NCBI GenBank assembly: GCA_963826695.1
Contig: CAWGXZ010000004.1
Span: 1,116,001-1,180,000, forward strand
Length of the DNA stretch: 64,000 nt
Reading direction: 5' to 3'
Source of the DNA: CAWGXZ01 sp963826695
Lineage (GTDB): Bacteria > Pseudomonadota > Gammaproteobacteria > Burkholderiales > Burkholderiaceae_C
Part shown: in pieces, positions 53,040 to 60,947 of the stretch
Numbering within the stretch: position 1 is the stretch's first letter
Layout of the letters: each line of letters begins with the position of its first letter
Position numbers and translations under genes: made by a program
The notes under the pieces: model-generated
Databases searched by the model: none
What the model saw: only the letters and a program-made list of their open reading frames with translations
What the model was told of the DNA's origin: nothing

Positions 53040-53362
53040 TGCGCGACTTTGCGGCAGGTTGGGGCCTGATACTTCTGGCCCTCCTGGCCGCCAACCTGCC
53101 GTTTCTCAATGAACGGCTGCTTGGCGTTTTTTCTCTGCGCACGCCGAAGGGCCTCGCGCTGCGCGCTCTCGAGTTGCTTGTCGCCGGGATGCTGACGCTT
53201 GCCGTCGGCATCTTCATCGAAAGCTCGATCGGGCAGCGGCATCCGCAGGGCTGGGAGTTCTACGCGGCCTTCGCTTTTCTCTTCATCACCTTTTCGTTCC
53301 CCGGTTTCGTCTGGCGACAACTGCGCCGGCCGACCCGCAACGTTCCGAGCGTGCAGCCATGA
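53039..53362 (+). CDS. DUF2818 family membrane protein
   Basis: A 107-residue protein with three hydrophobic segments (about 8-25, 45-63, 75-92). Its sequence (LLAANLPFLNERLLGVF, FYAAFAFLFITFSFPGFVWR) and its place directly after nuoN match the DUF2818 family of Betaproteobacteria. A role in complex I assembly or stability is suggested only by this constant position. It overlaps both nuoN (ATG shares the A of TGA) and the NUDIX gene (ATGA). Confidence 0.85.
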   Translation: MRDFAAGWGLILLALLAANLPFLNERLLGVFSLRTPKGLALRALELLVAGMLTLAVGIFIESSIGQRHPQGWEFYAAFAFLFITFSFPGFVWRQLRRPTRNVPSVQP

Positions 53363-53958
53363 CCTCGACTGCCCCGGCGACCGATGCCGACCGCCACCTG
53401 CGCGAAGACACCGTCGATGGACAGTCGGCGTGGCGCGGTCATTTCCTGGATGTCCGGCGCGACGAGGTGCGGCTACCCGATGGCACCCATGCGCATCGCG
53501 AATACATCGTCCACCCCGGTGCCGTCATGGCGCTGCCGATCCTCGACGACGGCCGCCTGGTGGTGGTGCGGCAGTATCGCTATCCGCTGCGACGGGCCAT
53601 GCTCGAGTTCCCTGCCGGCAAGCTCGACGTCGGCGAGCCGCCGTGGGAGTGCGCCGTCCGCGAGCTGCGCGAGGAAACCGGCTACCGCGCCCGCGAATGG
53701 GCCCGGGCAGGGCACCTGCACAACGCGATTGCCTATTCGGATGAGGCGATCGAGGTGTGGTTTGCGCGGGGACTCGAGGGTGGAGACGCGCAACTCGATG
53801 CCGGCGAGTTCCTCGACGTGTCTGTCACCGACCAGGACGAACTCGAGCGCATGGCGATGACCGGCGAGCTGACCGACGCCAAGACGCTGATCGGACTGCT
53901 CTGGCTGCGGCACTGGCGCGAGGGTCGGTGGCCGCTCGCCTGGCAGCCCGCACCTTGA
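53359..53958 (+). CDS. NUDIX hydrolase, ADP-ribose pyrophosphatase-like
   Basis: A 199-residue hydrolase whose Nudix box is complete: Gly87, Glu93, Arg101-Glu102, Glu105-Glu106 and Gly108 in the pattern GX5EX7REUXEEXGU. The upstream VVRQYRYPLRRAMLEFPAGK is typical of ADP-ribose pyrophosphatases (NudF-like), which split ADP-ribose to AMP and ribose-5-phosphate. The substrate is inferred from the subfamily. It overlaps the DUF2818 gene by ATGA. Confidence 0.88.
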   Translation: MTSTAPATDADRHLREDTVDGQSAWRGHFLDVRRDEVRLPDGTHAHREYIVHPGAVMALPILDDGRLVVVRQYRYPLRRAMLEFPAGKLDVGEPPWECAVRELREETGYRAREWARAGHLHNAIAYSDEAIEVWFARGLEGGDAQLDAGEFLDVSVTDQDELERMAMTGELTDAKTLIGLLWLRHWREGRWPLAWQPAP

Positions 53959-53983
53959 GCGCGCGCCTTGCCGCAAGGTCGCG

Positions 53984-54427
53984 ATGAAGGTACTCGACCT
54001 TTGCTGTTCGAGCGATCACCGATTCGAGGGCTGGTTCGGCTCGGAGGAGGACTATTCGACGCAGTCGAGCAAGGGGCTGCTGAGCTGTCCGATTTGCGAC
54101 GACGTGGCGGTACGGCGCCTGCCGAGCGCGCCGCGCCTGAACCTCACACGTCCGGCAAGCGCGCCGGCCGAGGCGCCGGCTCAGGCGCCACCGGCAACCC
54201 TCCAGGTGCAAGCCGAGTGGATGCGGCGAATGCGTCGCCTGATCGAGCACACCGAAGACGTGGGCGAGCGCTTTGCAAGCGAAGCGCGGCGCATTCATTA
54301 CGGTGACAGCGAGGAACGCGCGATCCGCGGCCAGGCGACGCGGGAGGAAGCGATCGCGCTGCATGACGAAGGCATCGAGATACTGAGTGTGGCGCTGCCG
54401 GCCGGGTTGAAGGAGCCGTTGCAGTAG
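53984..54427 (+). CDS. DUF1178 family protein
   Basis: A 147-residue protein opening with MKVLDLCCSSDHRFEGWFGS and a second CPICDD pair, so a four-cysteine zinc site is likely (Cys7, Cys8, Cys36, Cys39 region). These features and the C-terminal RGQATREEAIALHDEGIEIL fit DUF1178. Function is unknown. It lies 25 bp after the NUDIX gene and converges with the DUF2069 gene. Confidence 0.88.
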   Translation: MKVLDLCCSSDHRFEGWFGSEEDYSTQSSKGLLSCPICDDVAVRRLPSAPRLNLTRPASAPAEAPAQAPPATLQVQAEWMRRMRRLIEHTEDVGERFASEARRIHYGDSEERAIRGQATREEAIALHDEGIEILSVALPAGLKEPLQ

Positions 54428-54496
54428 CGGGCGACGTGGCTCGGCAACCATGGCCCCGAGCAGCGGTCCCGCTGCCTCAGCCGCAAGCACCTCGCG

Positions 54497-54904
54497 TCAG
54501 GGTGGCGCCGAGCGCAAGCGCTGTCGCACGTGCACCGAACAGGCTGCGAAGAGCACCAGGCAGAGTGCAATCTCCAGCATGGCGAGCCTTGCACTCAGGC
54601 CTACATCGCTGTTGGCGCGAACCGCTCCTTCGACGACGTAGAGCCATACCAGCAGGCTGAGCCAGCGGTAGGTGTACATGCGGTACCGGAGCAAGCCGAC
54701 CAATGCCGCTGCCAGCGGCAGGACTTTCAGTGCCAGCGTGCCGCGCCCGGTCGGCGCCAGCACGAGTTCCCAGAGCACGCCAAGCACGATCAAGGCGACC
54801 AGGCTGGCCACGGCCAGCGCACGCGAACGGCTCACGCCGTCGGACGGCTTGCCCGCAGATTTTTGGGGTGGAGCGTTCGGGGTCATCACCGGCATCATAG
54901 TCAT
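54497..54904 (-). CDS. DUF2069 family membrane protein
   Basis: A 135-residue protein with four predicted membrane helices (about 30-50, 57-72, 78-92, 105-123) and LRYRMYTYRWLSLLVWLYVV, typical of DUF2069. The start is taken at ATG 54904. Further Met codons at residues 3, 4 and 7 are possible. It faces DUF1178 across 69 bp with no clear terminator. Function is unknown. Confidence 0.75.
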   Translation of the reverse strand: MTMMPVMTPNAPPQKSAGKPSDGVSRSRALAVASLVALIVLGVLWELVLAPTGRGTLALKVLPLAAALVGLLRYRMYTYRWLSLLVWLYVVEGAVRANSDVGLSARLAMLEIALCLVLFAACSVHVRQRLRSAPP

Positions 54905-55081
54905 GCGTTGCACCCCCCGGCGGTGCTCGGCCGGGGTTCGTGCCGAACGCCGATGCATGCGGCCGATGCGAAGTGCTGGTTGGCACGCTTCTGGCGAGGA
55001 CACGGTGGCGGCAAGCACCGACAGGGGTCGGCAACGAATCCGTTCGCCACTATGCTGTCGCTTCACACCCGGGAACCAGGC

Positions 55082-55540
55082 ATGAAAGTCAGCGACATCC
55101 TCCGTCTCAAGGGCCGGGTTCTTCACAGCGCCCGACCCGACCAGCTCCTTTCGGAGGCGGTACGAACGATGTCCGAGCTCGACATCGGCTCGCTGGTGGT
55201 GCTCGACGACGGCGACCTCACCGGCATCCTGACATTTCGCGAAGTGATCGCCTTCGTGGCCCGCCATCCCGATGGGCTCGGCTCGACGCGCGTGGGCGAG
55301 GTCCTGGACCGCCAGCCGCTCACCTGCACGCCGGCCACCGAAATCGACGACGTCCGTCGCATGATGCTCGAGCGGCATGCGCGCTACATGCCGGTGCTCG
55401 AGCAGCAGCGGCTGCTCGGCGTCATTTCGTTCTACGACGTGGCCCGTGCCATGGTCCAAACCCAGGATTACGAAAACCGCATGCTCAAGGCGTACATCAG
55501 CGACGTGCCTGTCGAGCCGGGGTCCGGCAACGTGCTCTGA
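55082..55540 (+). CDS. CBS-domain pair protein
   Basis: A stand-alone pair of CBS domains, 152 residues. The first spans about 5-65 (SEAVRTMSELDIGSLVVLDD then LTGILTFREVIAFVA) and the second about 74-132 (DDVRRMMLERHARYMPVL then LLGVISFYDVARAM). Such proteins usually sense adenine nucleotides or SAM. No catalytic domain is attached and the target is unknown. The start follows CCAGGC. The gene is convergent with hpnE. Confidence 0.85.
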   Translation: MKVSDILRLKGRVLHSARPDQLLSEAVRTMSELDIGSLVVLDDGDLTGILTFREVIAFVARHPDGLGSTRVGEVLDRQPLTCTPATEIDDVRRMMLERHARYMPVLEQQRLLGVISFYDVARAMVQTQDYENRMLKAYISDVPVEPGSGNVL

Positions 55541-55579
55541 ACCTCCTCGACCGTCGCCGGCTCGGATCACGTCCCCGCA

Positions 55580-56902
55580 TCAGCCACCGCGAGGCAGCAG
55601 AAGCTCGCCGCGCAGTGCTTGTGCAGCGGAGCGCCCGCAGCGCACCGCACCTTCGAGCGTTGCGGGGTAGGGCCCCTCGATGTAATCCCCCGCAGCGACG
55701 AGGCCCGGGCCGATCCGCTGCGTCGGGCGCCGCAGCCCGGGCGTGCAACGGAACGTCGCGCGCTTCTCGGCGACGAGCCGGAGTCGCTTCAGCATGCTGC
55801 CGGGCGCCAGCGCCAGTTCGCTTCGCGCCTGCTCGATCACGGCGGCCCAGGTGGTTGCCACGCCCGCCTCGACCCACTCACGGGCACCGCTGATGACGAA
55901 CGCCAGCAGCCCGGCGGGCCCACCGAGCTGGCCGAGGTCGAACACGAACTGCGCCGGACGGTCGCTGCGGCCGGTCCTGAGCAGCAACATCGGATCCGGA
56001 AGCCGGGTGGCGCTCGTTTGCAGGTAGGCGGTGATGATCGGCTCGTGGTGCAGCCCGGCAACCTTCGCGACCCAACCGCAGTCGATCGGCGCGATCAGTC
56101 GTCGCGCCTCGTCGGCGCTGGTCGCCAGCACCACGCCGTCGAAGCGCCGGCCGTCGACATGCCAGTCACCCGAGCGGCATTCCAGTGCAGCGACGCGGTG
56201 ACGCCGCTCGATCGTCGCACCCTCGCGCAACATCCAGCGTTCAGCGGGCGCGGGCAGCAGGTCGCCGAGGCGAATCCGCGGCAGCAGCAAGTCGGCCGCG
56301 CCTGCACCGCCGAACAGCGCGTCGTGCAGCACCCGCAGGAAGACGGCTGCCGATGCCTCTGGTGCCGGTGTGTTCAACGCGGCAACGCAGAGCGGTTCGA
56401 TGAGACCCTCGACAACCCGCTGCGGAAGCCTGCGCGCCAGGTGGGCCACGGTCCAATCCGCGGGGCACCGGAATCGTCGTGCCGCCCATCGCGCCGCCGC
56501 CTGAAGCAGTGCCATGCGCTCCAGCACGGTCCAGCCGCGCCGGGCAAGCACGGCGCGGCTGAAAGCGAGCGCCGCAGGTCCCGGGGGTAGCTGCAGGCCA
56601 ACCCCGTCGAAGTAGCGCAAGGTCAGCGGCAACCGGACGAAGGCTTCGCGGGAATCGACGCCCACCGTTGCCAGCAGATCGAGGGTCTCGCGGTAGGCGC
56701 CGATCAGGATGTGCTGACCGTTGTCGAGCGCGGGTACGGCACGATCGGCTGCTCCTTCGATCTGCCGCGCGCGCCCGCCCAGTTGCCCCGCCATTTCGAA
56801 AAGCGTGACTTCGAGCCCCGCCTCCATGGCCTCGACGGCGGCCGCGATGCCCGCCCAGCCGCCGCCGACGACGGCGATGTGCCGCCGTCGCAGCCCGCTC
56901 AC
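55580..56902 (-). CDS. hpnE: Hydroxysqualene dehydroxylase HpnE
   Basis: FAD-dependent enzyme of 440 residues that reduces hydroxysqualene to squalene in the HpnC/D/E route. The dinucleotide site IAVVGGGWAGIAAAVEA is at the N-terminus. QLGGRARQIEG, NGQHILIGAYRETLDLL and the late GLVAAGDYIEGPYPATLEGA match amine-oxidase/desaturase-like HpnE. The start is GTG 56902, overlapping the hpnD stop (GTGA). The frame is open much further up, but only through hpnD. Confidence 0.93.
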   Translation of the reverse strand: MSGLRRRHIAVVGGGWAGIAAAVEAMEAGLEVTLFEMAGQLGGRARQIEGAADRAVPALDNGQHILIGAYRETLDLLATVGVDSREAFVRLPLTLRYFDGVGLQLPPGPAALAFSRAVLARRGWTVLERMALLQAAARWAARRFRCPADWTVAHLARRLPQRVVEGLIEPLCVAALNTPAPEASAAVFLRVLHDALFGGAGAADLLLPRIRLGDLLPAPAERWMLREGATIERRHRVAALECRSGDWHVDGRRFDGVVLATSADEARRLIAPIDCGWVAKVAGLHHEPIITAYLQTSATRLPDPMLLLRTGRSDRPAQFVFDLGQLGGPAGLLAFVISGAREWVEAGVATTWAAVIEQARSELALAPGSMLKRLRLVAEKRATFRCTPGLRRPTQRIGPGLVAAGDYIEGPYPATLEGAVRCGRSAAQALRGELLLPRGG

Positions 56903-57750
56903 GCGTGTGCGCCCCAATGGGTGCGAAGCGCAATCCACAGCTTGCGCAGCGGGGTCAGCGAGGTGCGCCGGTCGAGCACCTGGAAGCCGCCCGCCTCGAT
57001 CTCGCGCAGCAAGGTCTGGTAGATGCGCGCCATCATCAAACCGGGTTTCTGCGCCGTCCGGTCGGCTGCCGGAAGCAGCTCGAAAGCTTCGTCGTAACAG
57101 CGATGTGCCCGGGCGGCCTGAAAGCGCATCAATTCGGTAAAACGCTCGCTGTAACCCCACGGCGGCTGACGCATCAGCACCTCGTGCGCCTTCACGCCGA
57201 ACTGCTGCATTTCGACCTGCGGCAGGTAGATGCGTCCACGGCGCGCATCGTCTCCCACATCCCGGATGATGTTGGTGAGTTGCATCGCCAAGCCGAGCCG
57301 GTCGGCGTATTGCAACGTCTGCGCCTCGCTCGCTCCGAAGATCCGGGCAGCCACCTCGCCGACAACACCCGCGACGAGCCGGCAGTAGCGGGCGAGGGTC
57401 ACGAAGTCGAGGTAGCGCGTCTGTTCCAGGTCCATCTGGCAGCCTTCGATCACCGACAGCAGCTGCGCGGCCTCGATATCGAAACCAGCGGCGTGCGGCA
57501 TCAGGGCACGCATGACCGGATGCGTCGGCTGGCCGGCAAATGCGCTTGCAACTTCCTGCTGCCACCAGGCCAGCTTGCGCGCTGCGATGCTGCTGTCGGA
57601 AGCTTCGTCGACGACATCGTCGACTTCGCGGCAGAAGGCGTAGAAGGCGGTGATCGCCGCCCGGCGCTCTGCGGGCAGGAACAGGAAGGCGTAATAGAAA
57701 CTCGAGCCGCTTCGCGCTGCCTTCTGCTGGACGTACGCTTCAGGCGTCAT
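56899..57750 (-). CDS. hpnD: Presqualene diphosphate synthase HpnD
   Basis: Squalene/phytoene-synthase-fold enzyme of 283 residues joining two farnesyl diphosphates to presqualene diphosphate. Asp-rich motifs are REVDDVVDE and the second helix motif QLTNIIRDVGDDARRGRIYL. FYYAFLFLPAERRAAITAFY is the typical N-terminus. ATG 57750 overlaps the hpnC stop (ATGA). Order is hpnC-hpnD-hpnE. Confidence 0.94.
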   Translation of the reverse strand: MTPEAYVQQKAARSGSSFYYAFLFLPAERRAAITAFYAFCREVDDVVDEASDSSIAARKLAWWQQEVASAFAGQPTHPVMRALMPHAAGFDIEAAQLLSVIEGCQMDLEQTRYLDFVTLARYCRLVAGVVGEVAARIFGASEAQTLQYADRLGLAMQLTNIIRDVGDDARRGRIYLPQVEMQQFGVKAHEVLMRQPPWGYSERFTELMRFQAARAHRCYDEAFELLPAADRTAQKPGLMMARIYQTLLREIEAGGFQVLDRRTSLTPLRKLWIALRTHWGAHA

Positions 57751-58604
57751 TGCGGCTTCGCGGCAAGCGTGCCGCCGGGGTGCTTCGTCATTCGTCCAGC
57801 GCGCCAAAGGATGACCGGGAAATCGCGCCAGTCGAGCGTCGGCCGCACCGACATCGTTGCGTGATCGACCGCGGCGATCTTGTCGAGTATCCGTTGTCCC
57901 CCCTGGACGACCAGCCGCAACTCCCAGCCCGCGCGTCCGCCAAGGCGGTGCACCAGCGGCGCACCGTCACGCATCAATGCGCCGGCCCAGGCGCACAGGT
58001 CGGCAATGGCTGCGCGCATGGCGGCGACGTCGGTGCCGCCCAGGAACTGTTCGGCAACCAGGCCATGACGCTGCTGGTCTTCCTCGGGCAGGTAGATGCG
58101 GCCGCGCGCAGTATCGATGCGCACGTCCTGCCAGAAGTTGATGAGCTGCAAGGCGGTGCAAATGGCGTCTGACTGGCGCAACGCCTCGGCATCGTCGACT
58201 TGGTAAAGGTGCAGCATCAGCCGGCCGACCGGATTGGCCGAGCGTTCGCAGTAATCAAGCAGTTCGGCGCGGGTTCGATACCGCAGCCGGCTCAGGTCCT
58301 GCTCGAACGCATCGAGCAGCAAGTCGAGCAGGTGGATGGGCAGCCGGAAGTCCCGGATCGCTCGGCGCAAAGGCTCGAAGACGCTGCTCCACCTTCCCCT
58401 CGACGGCAGGTCCCGGGCTGCGCGCTGCAGGTCGCGGCGGTACTCGGCAAGCGCGGCAAGTCGCTGCGCGGGCGTGGCGTCGCCTTCGTCGGCTATGTCA
58501 TCCGCCGTGCGGGCGTAGGCGTAGATCGCCCGGACGGCCGGCCGCAGGGCAGCGGGGCAGAGCAGTGACGCGACCGGAAAGTTCTCGTAATGATCGATGC
58601 TCAC
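57747..58604 (-). CDS. hpnC: Hydroxysqualene synthase HpnC
   Basis: Paralogous squalene-synthase-fold enzyme of 285 residues converting presqualene diphosphate to hydroxysqualene. Motifs are YARTADDIADEGD and ALQLINFWQDVRIDTARGRI. The opening HYENFPVASLLCPAALRPAV is characteristic of HpnC. GTG 58604 is the start. No squalene-hopene cyclase is in the window, so the product's fate is inferred. Confidence 0.94.
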   Translation of the reverse strand: MSIDHYENFPVASLLCPAALRPAVRAIYAYARTADDIADEGDATPAQRLAALAEYRRDLQRAARDLPSRGRWSSVFEPLRRAIRDFRLPIHLLDLLLDAFEQDLSRLRYRTRAELLDYCERSANPVGRLMLHLYQVDDAEALRQSDAICTALQLINFWQDVRIDTARGRIYLPEEDQQRHGLVAEQFLGGTDVAAMRAAIADLCAWAGALMRDGAPLVHRLGGRAGWELRLVVQGGQRILDKIAAVDHATMSVRPTLDWRDFPVILWRAGRMTKHPGGTLAAKPQ

Positions 58605-58676
58605 GGCGCCGATTGTCCATGCCTGGGCCAGTCGCCGCCTGCCGGCTAAAATGCCGCCGCTTATGCGAATCGCCCA

Positions 58677-58707
58677 CGACAAAGGGAGCCCTGGGCTCCC
58701 TTTGTCG
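58677..58707. repeat. Perfect 15-bp inverted repeat before tRNA-Leu(UAG)
   Basis: CGACAAAGGGAGCCC (58677-58691) and its exact complement (58693-58707) are separated by one base. The AAA-stem-TTT layout is that of a bidirectional intrinsic terminator, yet the genes on either side diverge, so no transcript obviously ends here. A TAAAAT hexamer at 58647 would place the hairpin in the tRNA leader. Confidence 0.7.
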
Positions 58708-58719
58708 TTGAAATGCACG

Positions 58720-58806
58720 GCGCGGGTGGCGAAATTGGTAGACGCACCAGGTTTAGGTCCTGACGCCAGCAATGGTGTGGGGGTTCGAGTCCCCCCCCGC
58801 GCACCA
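58720..58806 (+). tRNA. tRNA-Leu(UAG)
   Basis: An 87-base class II tRNA. The acceptor stem is GCGCGGG/CCCGCGC with discriminator A and encoded CCA. The anticodon loop TTTAGGT gives anticodon TAG (CUN codons). The T arm contains GGGTTCGAGTCCC. It lies 25 bp before tig, a frequent arrangement. Confidence 0.95.
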
Positions 58807-58831
58807 GCAACCAACAGAGAGTTCTTTCACG

Positions 58832-60139
58832 ATGGCTGTCCAAGTTGAAACCCTTGACAAACTCGAGCGCCGCATCACCCTGACGCTCCCCGCCGAAGCG
58901 ATCCAGCGCGAGGTGCAATCGCGGCTGAAAAAGCTCGCGCGGACGGTCAAGGCCGACGGCTTTCGCCCCGGCAAGGTGCCGATGAGCTTCGTCACTCAAC
59001 GTTACGGCTATTCGGTCCAGCAAGAGGTGCTCAACGACAAGGTCGGCCAGGCTTTCACCGATGCGACCACCGAGGCGCAGTTGCGGATCGCCGGCGCGCC
59101 GCGGATCGCGGAGAAGGAGCAGGCTGCCGAGGGTGAGATCGCGTTCGACGCGACCTTCGAGGTCTACCCCGACGTGACGCTGGGCGACTTGTCGCCCGTC
59201 GCCGTCGAGCGCGTCAGCACCGAGGTCGGCGACGAGGCGATCGACAAGACGATCGAGATCCTGCGCAAGCAGCGCCGCCACTTCGACGAACGTGCAGCGG
59301 GCGAGCCGGCGGTCGAGGGCGACCAGGTCACGATCGACTTCGAAGGCAAGATCGACGGCGTTGCTTTCGACGGCGGGCAGGCGAAGGATTTCCAGTTCGT
59401 GATTGGCGAAGGCCAGATGCTCGAAGCCTTCGACAAGGCGGTACGTGGCATGAAGGCGGGCGAGTCGAAGACCTTCCCGCTGCAGTTTCCGCCCGAGTAC
59501 CAGGGCAAGGACGTTGCGGGCAAGGAGGCCGACTTCCTCGTGACCGTGAGCAAGATCGAATCGCAGATGCTGCCTGCAATCGACGAGGCACTGGCCGAAT
59601 CGCTCGGCATTGCGGAAAAGACGGTCGAGGCGCTGCGCGCCGACATCCGCAAGAACCTGGAGCGGGAAGTGCGCTTCCGCGTGCGGGCGCGCAACAAGGC
59701 GGCAGCCATGGATGCGTTGCTGCAGGCTGCGACCCTCGACGTGCCGCAGGCTTTGGTGAAGAACGAGGCTGAGCGGATGGTCCAGTCGGCGCGCGAGGAC
59801 CTGAAGAAACGTGGCGTCAAGGATGCCGACAAGGCGCCGATTCCACCCGGCGTGTTCGATGCACAGGCCGAGCGGCGAGTGCGGCTCGGCCTTGTGGTTG
59901 CCGAGCTGGTGCGAAGCCAGAACCTCCAGGCGCGCCCCGACCAGCTCCAGGCGCACATCGAGGAAATGGCGCAGAGCTACGAGAAGCCCTCGGAGGTCGT
60001 TCGCTGGTACCTGGGTGACCGGCAGCGGATGGCCGAGGTCGAGGCCGTGGTCATCGAGAACAACGTTGCCGATTACGTCTACGCTCAGGCGCAGGTCAGC
60101 GACAAGCCGGTGGCCTTCGACGAGCTCATGGCGACCTGA
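58832..60139 (+). CDS. tig: Trigger factor
   Basis: Ribosome-bound chaperone and prolyl isomerase of 435 residues. The ribosome-binding GFRPGKVPMSFVTQRYG sits in the N-domain, the FKBP domain runs about 160-245 (DFEGKIDGVAFDGGQAKDFQ), and the helical C-domain follows. ATG 58832 begins the conserved MAVQVETLDKLERRITLTLP. The order tig-clpP-clpX-lon is the standard proteostasis cluster. Confidence 0.97.
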   Translation: MAVQVETLDKLERRITLTLPAEAIQREVQSRLKKLARTVKADGFRPGKVPMSFVTQRYGYSVQQEVLNDKVGQAFTDATTEAQLRIAGAPRIAEKEQAAEGEIAFDATFEVYPDVTLGDLSPVAVERVSTEVGDEAIDKTIEILRKQRRHFDERAAGEPAVEGDQVTIDFEGKIDGVAFDGGQAKDFQFVIGEGQMLEAFDKAVRGMKAGESKTFPLQFPPEYQGKDVAGKEADFLVTVSKIESQMLPAIDEALAESLGIAEKTVEALRADIRKNLEREVRFRVRARNKAAAMDALLQAATLDVPQALVKNEAERMVQSAREDLKKRGVKDADKAPIPPGVFDAQAERRVRLGLVVAELVRSQNLQARPDQLQAHIEEMAQSYEKPSEVVRWYLGDRQRMAEVEAVVIENNVADYVYAQAQVSDKPVAFDELMAT

Positions 60140-60231
60140 TGCGCCGGGGAAGCAATGTCGCGCTTGGCCCCTTGGGCTTGCCAACGGCGGATTGCGTCCC
60201 AACTGAGAGGCTGGTCTTCTAAGGATTCGAC

Positions 60232-60840
60232 ATGAGTGCGCTGGAAACCCAAGGTCTGGGCATGGTCCCGATGGTCATCGAGCAGTCGGGGCGCGGCGAG
60301 CGCGCCTACGACATCTACTCCCGGCTGTTGCGCGAACGGGTGATCTTTCTTGTCGGCCCGGTCAACGACCAGTCGGCCAATCTGGTGGTTGCGCAGTTGC
60401 TCTTTCTCGAGAGCGAGAACCCCGATAAGGACATTTCGTTCTACATCAACTCGCCGGGTGGGTCGGTCAGTGCCGGCATGTCGATCTTCGACACCATGCA
60501 GTTCATCAAGCCGGATGTCTCGACGCTTTGTATGGGACTTGCCGCGAGCATGGGCGCATTCCTGCTCGCAGCGGGTGCGAAGGGCAAGCGTTTCGCCCTT
60601 CCGAACTCGCGGATCATGATCCATCAGCCTTCGGGCGGTGCGCAGGGGCAGGCGACGGACATCGAGATCCAGGCGCGGGAGATTCTCAAGCTGCGTGAGA
60701 GTCTCAACCGCATGCTCGCCGACCGCACCGGCCAGCCGCTGGAAAAGATCCGTGCCGACTCCGAGCGCGACTATTTCATGTCGTCCGACGAGGCCCGGGA
60801 CTACGGGCTCATCGATCAGGTGCTGACCAGTCGCCAGTAA
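60232..60840 (+). CDS. clpP: ClpP protease subunit
   Basis: Serine peptidase subunit of 202 residues forming the 14-mer chamber used by ClpX and by ClpA (encoded at 4.7 kb). The catalytic triad Ser106 (GLAASMGAF), His131 (IMIHQPSGG) and Asp180 is present, as is INSPGGSVSAGM. AAGGATT lies before ATG 60232. Confidence 0.98.
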   Translation: MSALETQGLGMVPMVIEQSGRGERAYDIYSRLLRERVIFLVGPVNDQSANLVVAQLLFLESENPDKDISFYINSPGGSVSAGMSIFDTMQFIKPDVSTLCMGLAASMGAFLLAAGAKGKRFALPNSRIMIHQPSGGAQGQATDIEIQAREILKLRESLNRMLADRTGQPLEKIRADSERDYFMSSDEARDYGLIDQVLTSRQ

Positions 60841-60861
60841 GGCAGGCAGCTGCCGGGCCGT

Positions 60862-60886
60862 CCGGCCTGCATGCAGGCCGGGTTTT
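60862..60886 (+). terminator. clpP terminator
   Basis: CCGGCCTG and CAGGCCGG pair around CATG (a perfect 20-bp palindrome) and are followed by GTTTTC. It separates clpP from clpX, so clpX probably has partly independent transcription. Confidence 0.75.
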
Positions 60887-60947
60887 CATTTGCTCTATGA
60901 TTTGTTCGAGCTTTCCACCGGCAGAACCTTGACCTTTTTCCGAATCC

